Of a stretch of DNA of 64,000 nt, positions 41,114 to 49,424 are shown piece after piece. Within the stretch, counting starts at the first letter, position 1, and every line of letters begins with the position of its first letter. Source of the stretch: Streptomyces sp. SID13031 (GTDB lineage Bacteria; Actinomycetota; Actinomycetes; Propionibacteriales; Kribbellaceae); NCBI RefSeq assembly GCF_010548305.1, contig NZ_JAAGLV010000021.1, positions 62,001 through 126,000 of the forward strand. Reading direction: 5' to 3'. The notes beneath the pieces are model-generated. The model worked only from the letters and a program-made list of their open reading frames with translations. It ran no database searches and was not told the origin of the DNA. The position numbers and the translations under genes were made by a program.

Positions 41114-41785
41114 TCACGCGGCGTCGTGGAAGACAAGGCCGAGGGTGTGGCGGGTTCCTGAGCGGATGGTGCTCACGCCGTGCCGGACCGGTGCGGCAGA
41201 CCAGCCGCGGGCCGACTTCACCGGACGATCGCGCGTGGTGAAGATCAGTCCCCGCCCCTGAGGCAGCAGCGTGACAGTGCCGCGCGACTGCGCTCGCGGC
41301 CGCTGCTCGACCAGCAGGAACTCGCCGCCTTCGTGGTCGACGCCCGGTTTGTTCAGCCCGATCACGATCTGCAGCGGGAAGACAAGATCGCCGTACAGGT
41401 CGCGGTGCAAGGCGTTCCAGTCACCGGCCTGGTACTTGAGCAGGATCGGCGTCGGCTTCGTCTGCCCCGCCCGGTGGCAGTCGTCGAGCCACTCGTCGAG
41501 AGTGTCCGGCCAGGGCGCGGGGCGGTTGAGCTTGGCCGCCCACTCGCGCGCAACCGGGAGCAACTGTGGATAGAACTCTTCCCGAAGCTTGGCGACGACG
41601 TCGGGCAGCGGGTGATCGAAGTACCGGTACTGCCCCGAGCCGAACCGGTAGCGGGCCATGTCGATGGTGGAGCGGAACCGCCGCACCTCGTCGTACAGGC
41701 CGGAGATCTCCTCGCACTGCTTGGGCGTGAGCAGTGGGGGCGTCAGCGCGCAGCCGTGTTCGTCGAGTTCTTCTTTCCAGGTCAT
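41114..41785 (-). CDS. 2-oxoglutarate/Fe(II)-dependent oxygenase
   Basis: The protein is 223 residues from ATG 41785. The iron triad is His-x-Asp in LHRDLYGD and a distal His in VRHGVSTIRSGTRHTLG, with the following Arg binding 2-oxoglutarate. It resembles the prokaryotic HalD/YbiX-like or 2OG-FeII_Oxy_5 group. It is 34 bases downstream of the broken prenyltransferase gene on the same strand. Confidence 0.82.
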   Translation of the reverse strand: MTWKEELDEHGCALTPPLLTPKQCEEISGLYDEVRRFRSTIDMARYRFGSGQYRYFDHPLPDVVAKLREEFYPQLLPVAREWAAKLNRPAPWPDTLDEWLDDCHRAGQTKPTPILLKYQAGDWNALHRDLYGDLVFPLQIVIGLNKPGVDHEGGEFLLVEQRPRAQSRGTVTLLPQGRGLIFTTRDRPVKSARGWSAAPVRHGVSTIRSGTRHTLGLVFHDAA

Positions 41786-41819
41786 ACCAACAGAACGGCT
41801 GGAGCCGGAGAGGTGTGAG

Positions 41820-42739
41820 TCAGAGGACGCCGGTGTAGGTGAGGGCGAAAGTGCCGCAGGGGAGGAGGAACAGGGTGGCGAGGATGACGACACCCTTGAA
41901 TGTCATGCCCGGGCCGATGAAGCGCCGGTATGCCGCGACGAGGACCGGGACCATCACGATCTCCAGCGCGAGCATGCTGCGTGGAATCACCGCATCCAAG
42001 GCCGCCAGTACGACGGACAGCCCCGCCGCCGCGACCCAGAACGCAAACCCCAGCCGGTACGTCGCCCGCGCGCCGAGCCGCACCGCGATCGTCCGGTACC
42101 CCGCCGCGCGATCCGCCTCCAAGTCGGCGAGCGTCGTCGGCAGGTAGAGCCCGATCGCCGCCAACGTCCCCTGCAACGCCATCACCCAAGGAAACCCACT
42201 CAGGTGGGGTTGACCGCAGCCCATCCCGCCAACGGCCCGAACGTCCCCAAAGCCAGCGAGTTCGCCGCAACATCGAATCCGGCCCGAGTCTTCAACCGCA
42301 CCGGCGGCACGCTGTACGCGAACCCCAACGCCACCGCCAGCACGACACCCAACGCAAAGGTCGTCCCCACAAAGAAGGCAACCCCGACCGAAGCCACCCC
42401 GGCCGCGACCGCGAGCCACTTCGCTTCGGCCAACGACACCCGCCCGTCGAGCAACGGCGACTTCGACTTCCGCGGATTGATCAAATCGCCAGGCAAGTCA
42501 TACGCATCATTGATCGCCAACACCGACAACCAGAGCAACGGCCCCATCACCACAGCCCCGACGAGCAAGCGAGGCCAGTCCGCAACCACGGGCACCAGCC
42601 GATGCGTCGCGAGCAGGACCCCGACGTAGTACGGCACTACAGAGACAACCCAGAAGGCCGGGCGCCCCACCGCAAGTACGTCCCGCGCCCGGGGCACACG
42701 AACAAGTCTTGGTCCCACCAATGTGGTCACGTAATCCAC
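41820..42739 (-). pseudogene. UbiA family prenyltransferase with a frameshift
   Basis: The first part (GTG 42739, AGGAG upstream) encodes a membrane protein with the UbiA Asp-rich motif NDAYDLPGD and runs to a stop at 42200. The rest of the enzyme continues in another frame (ALQGTLAAIGLYLPTTLADL with second motif DLEADRAAG) to 41820. The switch is at the GGGG run 42206-42209: one extra base there would restore a full nine-TM enzyme of about 306 residues. UbiA enzymes attach prenyl chains to aromatic or polar acceptors. Either a true null allele or a homopolymer error. Confidence 0.8.
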
Positions 42740-42749
42740 ACTGCTCCTG

Positions 42750-42974
42750 CTACGGCCTAACCGCGTCCCTCCGGCGGGTGAATCGGCTCACTCCTAGGCG
42801 TGGATGTGGGCAAGAACACCGATCTCCAGCGCTACGTTCAGCCGCCCCATCGCCACCGACCCGCGCCACGCCCCCGGCATGCGCCAGCGTCGTCCAGTCC
42901 GCGCCAGACCCGTCCAGCGCCACGCCGTACGGGCCATCGTTGCTGTCAGCAACAACAGTTTCAGTGCTCCGCAA
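42750..42974 (-). pseudogene. Remnant resembling the start of a streptogramin B lyase (Vgb)
   Basis: The frame beginning at 42974 reads DSNDGPYGVALDGSGADWTT then LAHAGGVARV, the first propeller blade of virginiamycin B lyase-like proteins. The frame then loses similarity after about 40 residues, and no further blades follow. It overlaps the end of the ABC-F gene. The rest of the 220-base gap is otherwise empty. Confidence 0.4.
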
Positions 42975-44544
42975 AGCTCTTCTCCTCCAGTTCGAGAACG
43001 CCGCCCCGCCACCTGGACGCGAATCGCCGGTCGTGGCTGACCACCACCAGGGCGCCGTCGTACTGATCGAGCGCCGTCTCCAGTTCCTCCACGAGCACCA
43101 GCGACAAGTGGTTCGTCGGCTCGTCGAGTACCAGTACGTCGTACCGCGTGGTCAGCAACCGTACGAGTGCCAGCCGCCGCCGCTGCCCCGTCGACAGGTC
43201 ACCGACCCGCGTCTGCAACTGGTCGCGCTTGAACAATCCCAACCGGCCAGCGCCGGCGTACAGCATCAGCTCCTGCCGCAAGGTCCGATCCGGCCGTTCC
43301 TCGACGACCTCCTGCGCCAGATACCCGATCTGCCCGCGCCGATCCACGGACCCCGAGTCAGGCGTCAGCCCACCGGTCAGTACTTCGAGCAGCGTCGACT
43401 TCCCGATTCCGTTGGGTCCGGCGATCAACAACCGATCACCCCTCGAAACCTTCACCGATGTCGCCCGCAGCCGGCCCCGTACAGACACCGCGGCCGCATC
43501 GAGCAGCACGCCGGTCGAGCCGGCTGTCCGCAATGCCGCCGTGAAGCGCAGCGGCTTCGACGGCACCGGCGGCGGGTTCTCCTCCAACCGCCGCAGCCGC
43601 TCCTTGGCGTTGCGGATCTTGCTCCGCTCAGCCTCGTTGACGCGGCCGGTCGCGCGGTCGTAGGCCATCTTGTTGTTGTCCGTCATCGGCCGGCCGTAGG
43701 CGACCCGATCAGCCGTGGTCTGCACCGTCGTGCGCATGATGGCGACCTCGTCCTCCCAGACCTGCCGCGCCTGCGTGATCCGGGCCCGCTCGGCTGCCTT
43801 CTCTTTGAGGTACCCCGAGTAGCCGTTGCCGTAGCGCGTCACCTGATGCGTGTCGCCGTCCACCTCGAACAGCGTCGCCGCGACCCGCTCCAGGAACGCG
43901 CGATCGTGCGACACGACCACCGTCGTACCGGCCCGCGACAGCAGGTAGTCCTCCAGCCAGACCGCCGCCGCCAGATCGAGATGGTTCGTCGGCTCGTCGA
44001 GTAGCAACACCTCAGGAGCAGCAACCAGTACTGCGGCCAGGTGCAGCCGCGCCTGCTCGCCACCGGACAGCGTCGCCAGCACCCGATCGCCAGGAAGGGA
44101 CCTCAATCCCAACCCCGCCAGCGCCCGCTGGAACCGCGCCTCGGCGTCGTACCCCTCCCGCACCTGGAACGCGGTCTGCAACTCGCCGTACTCGGTCAGC
44201 CCGGAATCATTGCCATTGGCAAGCAAACCCTCGAGCTCCAGCATCCGGGCCTCGATCGCCCGCAGCTCGGCCAGGGCGAGATCGAGAACCGCGGACACCG
44301 TGAGGTGTAGCGGCAACGGGTTGTCCTGACCGAGAAAGCCGATGCTCTCGGCGACCTCCACCTTGCCGTCGTTGTCGGGCGCATCGATCCCGGCCAGGAT
44401 CCGGAGCAGGGTGGACTTGCCCGACCCGTTCTCGCCGATCAGGCCGCTCACCTGTCCGGGCGGGAAGGCGCAGCTCACCCGATCGAGCACCGGGCGATGG
44501 TCGTACGACTTGGAGATCTCGTGCAAAGACAACTGGCTAGACAT
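42961..44544 (-). CDS. ABC-F family ATPase (antibiotic-resistance type)
   Basis: The 527-residue protein has two fused ABC domains and no membrane segments. Walker A motifs are GENGSGKST and GPNGIGKST; signatures are LSGGEQARL and LSTGQRRRL; Walker B motifs are LLLDEPTNHLDL and LVLDEPTNHLSL. The basic inter-domain linker (about 230-310) reaches into the ribosome in this class. The sequence is of the actinobacterial resistance type (Vga/TlrC/VarM-like), which displaces drugs from ribosomes. AGGAGG precedes the ATG by seven bases, and a short leader ORF lies upstream. Confidence 0.9.
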   Translation of the reverse strand: MSSQLSLHEISKSYDHRPVLDRVSCAFPPGQVSGLIGENGSGKSTLLRILAGIDAPDNDGKVEVAESIGFLGQDNPLPLHLTVSAVLDLALAELRAIEARMLELEGLLANGNDSGLTEYGELQTAFQVREGYDAEARFQRALAGLGLRSLPGDRVLATLSGGEQARLHLAAVLVAAPEVLLLDEPTNHLDLAAAVWLEDYLLSRAGTTVVVSHDRAFLERVAATLFEVDGDTHQVTRYGNGYSGYLKEKAAERARITQARQVWEDEVAIMRTTVQTTADRVAYGRPMTDNNKMAYDRATGRVNEAERSKIRNAKERLRRLEENPPPVPSKPLRFTAALRTAGSTGVLLDAAAVSVRGRLRATSVKVSRGDRLLIAGPNGIGKSTLLEVLTGGLTPDSGSVDRRGQIGYLAQEVVEERPDRTLRQELMLYAGAGRLGLFKRDQLQTRVGDLSTGQRRRLALVRLLTTRYDVLVLDEPTNHLSLVLVEELETALDQYDGALVVVSHDRRFASRWRGGVLELEEKSFAEH

Positions 44545-44610
44545 ACGTGTCCTCCTGACGCGCTGGAACGGACGGCGGTCCCGCGCTGGGACGACCGGTT
44601 CGACGGCGGG

Positions 44611-44622
44611 TCAGAGAATCAC
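44611..44622 (-). promoter_or_regulatory. Possible 3-codon leader peptide upstream of the ABC-F gene
   Basis: AGGAG (44633-44629) lies six bases before GTG ATT CTC TGA, a Val/Met-Ile-Leu leader. A hairpin GTCCC-GCGCT-GGGAC follows at 44592-44578, before the ABC-F start. This arrangement is seen in drug-inducible attenuators of ribosomal resistance genes; function here is inference. Confidence 0.35.
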
Positions 44623-44634
44623 TGCTAGCTCCTG

Positions 44635-44658
44635 CTAATGCGACGAATGTTGCGTTAG
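44635..44658. promoter_or_regulatory. Candidate TetR operator
   Basis: CTAATGCGAC-GAAT-GTTGCGTTAG is an imperfect dyad (8 of 10 pairs) directly in front of the TetR ATG and upstream of the divergent ABC-F gene. Confidence 0.55.
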
Positions 44659-44667
44659 GATCATGAC

Positions 44668-45294
44668 ATGGACGCCGCCCCGAAGGCAAGGCACGCCCCG
44701 GCGCCCGAGAGCGCGCGACCGGGTGGCCGGACCGCGCGGGTCCGCGCCGACGTGCTGGCGGCCGTCGAGGCGGAGCTGGCCGAGCATGGGTACGACGGGC
44801 TGACCGTTGACGGTGTCGCCGCCCGCTCCGGCGTCCACCGGACCACGGTCTACCGCCGCTGGCACACGGTCGACGGCCTGCTGATCGACCTGCTCGCGAT
44901 GGGCGCCGACGACACCTGGGTGCCCACCGAGACCGGCTCGCTCGAGGGCGATCTGGTCGAGCTCAACCGCGAGATCCACGGCTCGCTGGCGACCTCTCCG
45001 TCGCTGACGGTCGCGGTCATCGCAGCGTCTTACCGGACCGCCGAGGCAGCCGCCGCCCTGCACGACTTCTGGAAAGACCGCTATGAGCGGAGCGCGATCG
45101 TCGTCACCCGAGCGATCGAACGTGGCGAGATCCCGCCCGGCACCGACGCCCACCGCGTCCTGCTCACCGCGACCGCGCCTCTCTTCCACCAGCTCGCGCT
45201 GCTGCGGCAGGAGCTGACGGCGGCCGACGCCGAGCGCTACGCCCGCGACGCCGCCGAGTCAGCGAAGGCGGGCATCCTCCGGACGTACCCCTGA
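44668..45294 (+). CDS. TetR family transcriptional regulator
   Basis: The 208-residue protein has a disordered N-terminus, a helix-turn-helix (YDGLTVDGVAARSGVHRTTV, YRRWHTVDGLLIDLL) and a TetR_C-type ligand domain. It is divergent from the ABC-F gene and likely controls it, in addition to any attenuation. Confidence 0.88.
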   Translation: MDAAPKARHAPAPESARPGGRTARVRADVLAAVEAELAEHGYDGLTVDGVAARSGVHRTTVYRRWHTVDGLLIDLLAMGADDTWVPTETGSLEGDLVELNREIHGSLATSPSLTVAVIAASYRTAEAAAALHDFWKDRYERSAIVVTRAIERGEIPPGTDAHRVLLTATAPLFHQLALLRQELTAADAERYARDAAESAKAGILRTYP

Positions 45295-45306
45295 AAAGAT
45301 GAGGGC

Positions 45307-45743
45307 AGCGTCTTCGACGTCGACCTCAAGGCGCCTGGCTGATGGCCCGCGCCGTCCTGCCCCCGATGATCGAGGCCGGCCACGGCGCGATCGTCAACAT
45401 CGCCTCGATCCACTCCCACCTCACCACCGCCGGCATGTTCCCGTACGCCGCCGCCAAGTCCGGCCTGGTCGGCATGACCCGCAGCCTCGCCCTCGACGTC
45501 GCACCCCACAACATCCGCGTCAACGCCGTCAGCCCCGGCTTCATCGCCACCGACCTCCTCGAAGAATTCTTCGACACCATCCCCAACGCCCGCGAATCCG
45601 CCCTCGCAGTCCATCCTCTGGGCCGCATCGGCACCCCCGAAGACGTCGCCGAGGTCGTCTGCTTCCTAGCCTCCCGAGCAGCTGCCTTCGTCACCGGCGC
45701 CAACTGGTCAGTAGACGGCGGCCTAGGCATCCGCTACGCCTGA
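45307..45743 (+). pseudogene. 5'-truncated, frameshifted short-chain dehydrogenase
   Basis: From 45342 the frame encodes the second half of an SDR enzyme with the catalytic residues in place (IVNIASIHS, YAAAKSG with Tyr and Lys) and the normal end (TGANWSVDGGLGIRYA). The preceding FDVDLKAP block is present at 45310-45333 but one base out of frame. The NAD-binding TGxxxGxG half is missing altogether, replaced by the TetR gene end. A 133-residue product would lack cofactor binding. Confidence 0.75.
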
Positions 45744-46000
45744 ATCCCTGACTTCCACCAACTATCGGTAGACCGGGTGTCGCGCAGTGCGTTGGTCGCG
45801 CAGTGCACTTCGCCACCGCCCAGGTGGGCCCAGAAGAAGTCCTCCACCCAATACACCCGTACGCCGTTGCGCCCGAGTGCTCGTTCCGTCGCCTGGCCGA
45901 AGATGTCCCGGCCGCCCACCTTCGGGCCGTGCGGATCCGGTGCTGCGAAGTCCCGCCCGGTCAGCGACAGCCCATTCACCAGACCTGGAGTGCTTGCCCG
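45734..46000 (-). pseudogene. C-terminal fragment of a protein-arginine deiminase family protein
   Basis: About 90 residues match the end of the PAD domain: STPGLVNGLSL, DFAAPDPHGPKVGGRDIFGQ and FFWAHLGGGEVHCATNALRD, with the catalytic Cys in GEVHCATN. The 400 or more upstream residues of a normal enzyme are absent. The frame remains open to 46099 but is not protein-like there. It overlaps the SDR remnant convergently. Confidence 0.7.
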
Positions 46001-46125
46001 CAGCAACGATCTCCATCCGTGGAAGGAGAGGTGCTGAGCTGCGGCCGTCGAGAAGGGGATTTGCCTCATCAGGCAAGTACTGGGTGAGGACGCGCTCAAC
46101 CGGAGCGCGGGGTGAGGAGCTGTTG

Positions 46126-46977
46126 ATGCGCAAGACGAGGATCGCCGCGCTGGGGATCGTTGCGGCGGTAGCGGTCGGAGCTTTCTTCCAGCTTCCGGCC
46201 AGTCCTTTCTCCCGCAACGGCTACCCAGAGCGACCGGAAACCGAGACGTCGACTAGCCAGACGCGTGGCGGCAAGGCCGGCTCCTCGAAGCCGAGCACCT
46301 CGGTCGACCCGGGTGGTACTGACAGCTCCGTAGTACCGGAGACGCCGGCGTCCAACCCGGCGCCCGGGCAGGGCGATCCTGGGATCACGTATCCCGTCCG
46401 TGGCACGGTCAGCTTCACGGTTCTGCCTGGCGACCCAGCCACGATCGGCCGGGCCGGCAAGCTCTACACCTTTCAGCTCGCGATCGAGGGTGGCATCAAG
46501 GGCGTCGATCACGCGGCCTTCGCGAGCTTCGTCCGCGAGACCTATGGCGCACCGCAGGGCTGGGCCTCGGCCGGCAAGTACCGGTTCCGCCAGGTCGGGC
46601 CGGGGGAGACGGCCGACTTTCGGCTGATGCTCGTCACGCCCGCCACTCGTGACACCTACTGCGGTGGCGGCTTCGACCAGTACACGAGCTGCCGGATCGG
46701 CGACCGCGTCATCCTCAATGTGGCCCGTTGGGCCAGGGGAGTACCCAACTACGGCGCCGGCCTGACGACGTACCGGCAGTACATGATCAATCACGAAACC
46801 GGCCATCGCCTCGGCAACGCCCACGAACTCTGCACCGGGGCAGGCCAGCCGGCCCCGGTGATGCAGCAGCAGACCCTCGGCCTGCACGGCTGCACCGCCT
46901 ACGCCTGGCCATACCGGAACGGCCAACGCTACGAGGGCCAACTCGGCAAGTACGACGACCCGACCCCGACCAACTAG
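46126..46977 (+). CDS. DUF3152 protein with metzincin-type zinc motif
   Basis: The 283-residue protein starts at ATG 46126 with GAGGAG upstream. An N-terminal membrane anchor or signal (RIAALGIVAAVAVGAFFQLP) precedes a 60-residue Ser/Thr/Pro linker and a catalytic-looking domain. The motif HETGHRLGNAHE at about 223 fits HExxHxxGxxH of metzincin proteases, followed by a Met-containing turn (APVMQQQ). DUF3152 proteins are secreted actinobacterial proteins of unknown substrate. Confidence 0.85.
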   Translation: MRKTRIAALGIVAAVAVGAFFQLPASPFSRNGYPERPETETSTSQTRGGKAGSSKPSTSVDPGGTDSSVVPETPASNPAPGQGDPGITYPVRGTVSFTVLPGDPATIGRAGKLYTFQLAIEGGIKGVDHAAFASFVRETYGAPQGWASAGKYRFRQVGPGETADFRLMLVTPATRDTYCGGGFDQYTSCRIGDRVILNVARWARGVPNYGAGLTTYRQYMINHETGHRLGNAHELCTGAGQPAPVMQQQTLGLHGCTAYAWPYRNGQRYEGQLGKYDDPTPTN

Positions 46978-47017
46978 AGGGAACGTCGGAGGTGGGCGTC
47001 CAGTACTGGGGATGCGG

Positions 47018-47569
47018 TCAGTTGTGGAGGATGGTCGGGGGGAGTTGGTCGGAGACCGGGGCGGTGATCGCGGCGGACTCGAGACCGTCGGCGACGGTGT
47101 GCAGGAGGCGGATCAGTTGGGCGGCGTCGGCGGGGCCAAGGATGCCGGTGATCACGTCGAGCACCCGGACGGTCAGACCGTCGAGCTGGGACAGCCTGGC
47201 CTGACCCATTCCGGTCACGGTGAGGGCCGGTGAGGTGCGCGCCAGGCCGAGAGCGGCGAGCTCGGCGATGGCGAGCTCTGCCTCGCCCGCGGTGGTGCCG
47301 ACCTGGGCGGCGACAGCCTCGGCGGAATCGCGGCCGTTGGAGATCGCGCTCAGCACGAGCGCGGCCGGCATCTTGATCCCGACGGCGTCCTGCAGTCCGA
47401 GGATGAGTGGATGGGCGTGGCCGCGGACCCGCTCCACGGCGTCCAGCAGGCGGAGTGCCTCGCTGATGTCGCCGATCAGGTGTTCGGTCTGGACGGTAGC
47501 GATCCCGGTCGGTGAAACGACCCGGTCGGGAACCGCCAGGGTCTTGGTGCCGGCGTCTTCGATGGTCAC
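47018..47569 (-). CDS. Hypothetical helical protein, possible winged-helix regulator
   Basis: The 183-residue protein starts at GTG 47569. The centre (ALVLSAISNGRDSAEAVAAQ, TTAGEAELAIAELAALGLAR) reads like a winged helix that splits DNA-binding and wing segments. The rest is helical. It is divergent from a small gene at 47847. No family name is offered. The 277-base gap between them contains no other gene. Confidence 0.55.
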   Translation of the reverse strand: MTIEDAGTKTLAVPDRVVSPTGIATVQTEHLIGDISEALRLLDAVERVRGHAHPLILGLQDAVGIKMPAALVLSAISNGRDSAEAVAAQVGTTAGEAELAIAELAALGLARTSPALTVTGMGQARLSQLDGLTVRVLDVITGILGPADAAQLIRLLHTVADGLESAAITAPVSDQLPPTILHN

Positions 47570-47846
47570 TTCACCAGCGTACGGAGGCCGCGGGGCCGCC
47601 TCGGCGTGTCGTACCTGAGGAAACGCTATGAATTGCGTCTCCCGAAGTAATCGAACAGGCCTTCGAGTGGCGCAGTGAGCCGGGTGAACGACCGGTGAAG
47701 AGATTCTGGACAATTGGCCAGATTTCGTGCGTGACCTTCCGTTCGGCTCGCCCGTTGAACCTGACGTGACGGTGAACACACGGCGCACCGGCACCGCGCT
47801 CGCTCCGCGATCAAGGCCGACCATCCTGGAACTGCATGGAGGACAA

Positions 47847-48077
47847 GTGACAACCGCCACCGCCACCCAGACGTCTGAGCGCCGACGCGTACGAGTCTGG
47901 TTCGGTGAGCACGTGATCGCCGACTACAACGCCGAGCCGGCGTTGGCAGAGCGATACGCACACGCCATGAGCCGTCGTTTCGCCGGACTCCGGGTCACCA
48001 ACGACCCGATGCCCGTCGTGGACCGGCTCCCCGACCCCCTGCCCGGCGAGCGCATGTGGGATGTAGCACCCCGCTGA
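47847..48077 (+). CDS. Small hypothetical protein (76 aa)
   Basis: Starts at GTG 47847 after GGAGGA. The protein is soluble, basic in the centre (HAMSRRFAGLRV) and has a Pro-rich end (RLPDPLPGERMWDV). It is followed by two strong hairpins, the second with a T-tract, so it is a monocistronic unit. Function unknown. Confidence 0.55.
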   Translation: MTTATATQTSERRRVRVWFGEHVIADYNAEPALAERYAHAMSRRFAGLRVTNDPMPVVDRLPDPLPGERMWDVAPR

Positions 48078-48086
48078 CCATTGATC

Positions 48087-48128
48087 GGCGGCAGGCGAGA
48101 GCGGGCAATCTGCCCCTCGCCTGCCGCC
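48087..48128 (+). terminator. Strong stem-loop after the small gene
   Basis: GGCGGCAGGCGAG (48087-48099) pairs perfectly with 48116-48128. The loop contains a further short stem, GGGCA-ATC-TGCCC. No T-tract follows. Confidence 0.65.
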
Positions 48129-48177
48129 CTCAATACCCACTGAAATGCGCCTGATTGAGATGTAGAAAAACATTCAC

Positions 48178-48212
48178 CGTCCGCACCGAACCTCACCGGT
48201 GCGGACGTTTTT
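48178..48212 (+). terminator. Intrinsic terminator with T-tract
   Basis: An 11-base perfect stem (CGTCCGCACCG at 48178-48188 with 48197-48207), an 8-base loop and TTTTT immediately after. It ends 30 bases before the epoxide-hydrolase-like gene. Confidence 0.85.
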
Positions 48213-48242
48213 CTGTCGTCGGCGATCCGTAGGCTGGCTGGT

Positions 48243-49424
48243 ATGGAAAAGGCCGAGTTCGGACTCCCGGAACCGCTACCGACTCTGCCTGGGAACGTGC
48301 TCACCCCGTTCCGGATCGCCATCCCACCAGACGCGATCGACGATCTCCACCAACGGCTGGAGCGGATCCGGTGGCCACGTGAGCTTCCTGGCGACTGGGA
48401 GCGCGGGGTACCGGTCGGGTATCTCCGGGGGGTGGTCGAGCGGTGGCTGGAGTTCGACTGGCGGGTCTGGGAGACGCGGCTCAACGCAGTACCGCAGTAC
48501 ACGACGAGGATCGACGGGCAGACGATCCACTTCCTGCATGCGCGATCGCCGGAGCCGTCGGCCGTTCCGTTGCTGCTGACGCACGGCTGGCCGGGGTCGG
48601 TCGCCGAGTTTCTCGAGGTGATCGGGCCGCTCACCGATCCAAGCCGGTACGGCGGTGACGCCGCGGACGCCTTCCACGTGATCGCGCCATCGGTGCCCGG
48701 GCACGGCTTCTCGGTGCCGCTCGAGGAGCCGGGCTGGGATCACGTCCGCATCGCCCGCGCCTGGATCGAGCTGATGGAACGCCTCGGCTACGACCGATAC
48801 GGCGCGCAGGGCGGCGATACCGGATCGGTGGTGTCACCCCTCGTCGGTCGCCTGGCGCCGGGCCGCGTCATCGGCGTACATCTCAATGGCGGTCTCGCGT
48901 TCCCCGCGGCCGAGCCCGGTGACCTCGACGCGCTCAGCGCGACGGATCAGGCCAAGCTCGCGACGGCCGAGCACTTCCGCGCGACCGGCACCGGGTATGC
49001 CGAGCTGCAGTCGACCAAGCCGCAGACGGTCTCGTTCGCCCTCAGCGACTCACCGGTCGGGCAGCTCGCCTGGATCCTGGAGAAGTTCCACGACTGGACC
49101 GACCCGGCGCGCTCGCTCCCCGAGGACGCCGTCGCCCTGGATCACCTGCTGGCCAACGTGTCCATCTATTGGTTCACCAACACCAGCGCGACCTCCGCCA
49201 ACCTGTACTACGAAAGCCGCGGCTACCCAACGGCATCGAGCGGGGTGCCAACGGGAGTGGCCGTCTTCCCGACCGACCCCGCGATGCGGCACATCCTCGA
49301 ACGCGAACACCACCTCACCCACTGGGCGGAGTACTCACGGGGCGGTCACTTCGCCGCACTGGAAGCCCCGGACCTGCTCGTCGAAGACATCCGCGTCTTC
49401 TTCAGGAGCCTGCGTCAGCAGTAG
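48243..49424 (+). CDS. Epoxide hydrolase family protein
   Basis: The 393-residue protein has an N-terminal EHN domain (FRIAIPPDAIDDLHQRLERI, WPRELPGDWERG) and an alpha/beta hydrolase core. The nucleophile is Asp in GGDTGS, with HGWPGS as the oxyanion loop and a C-terminal His in YSRGGHFAALE. Two Tyr residues for ring opening are plausible in YGAQ and YY segments. It should hydrate epoxides to diols. Confidence 0.9.
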   Translation: MEKAEFGLPEPLPTLPGNVLTPFRIAIPPDAIDDLHQRLERIRWPRELPGDWERGVPVGYLRGVVERWLEFDWRVWETRLNAVPQYTTRIDGQTIHFLHARSPEPSAVPLLLTHGWPGSVAEFLEVIGPLTDPSRYGGDAADAFHVIAPSVPGHGFSVPLEEPGWDHVRIARAWIELMERLGYDRYGAQGGDTGSVVSPLVGRLAPGRVIGVHLNGGLAFPAAEPGDLDALSATDQAKLATAEHFRATGTGYAELQSTKPQTVSFALSDSPVGQLAWILEKFHDWTDPARSLPEDAVALDHLLANVSIYWFTNTSATSANLYYESRGYPTASSGVPTGVAVFPTDPAMRHILEREHHLTHWAEYSRGGHFAALEAPDLLVEDIRVFFRSLRQQ

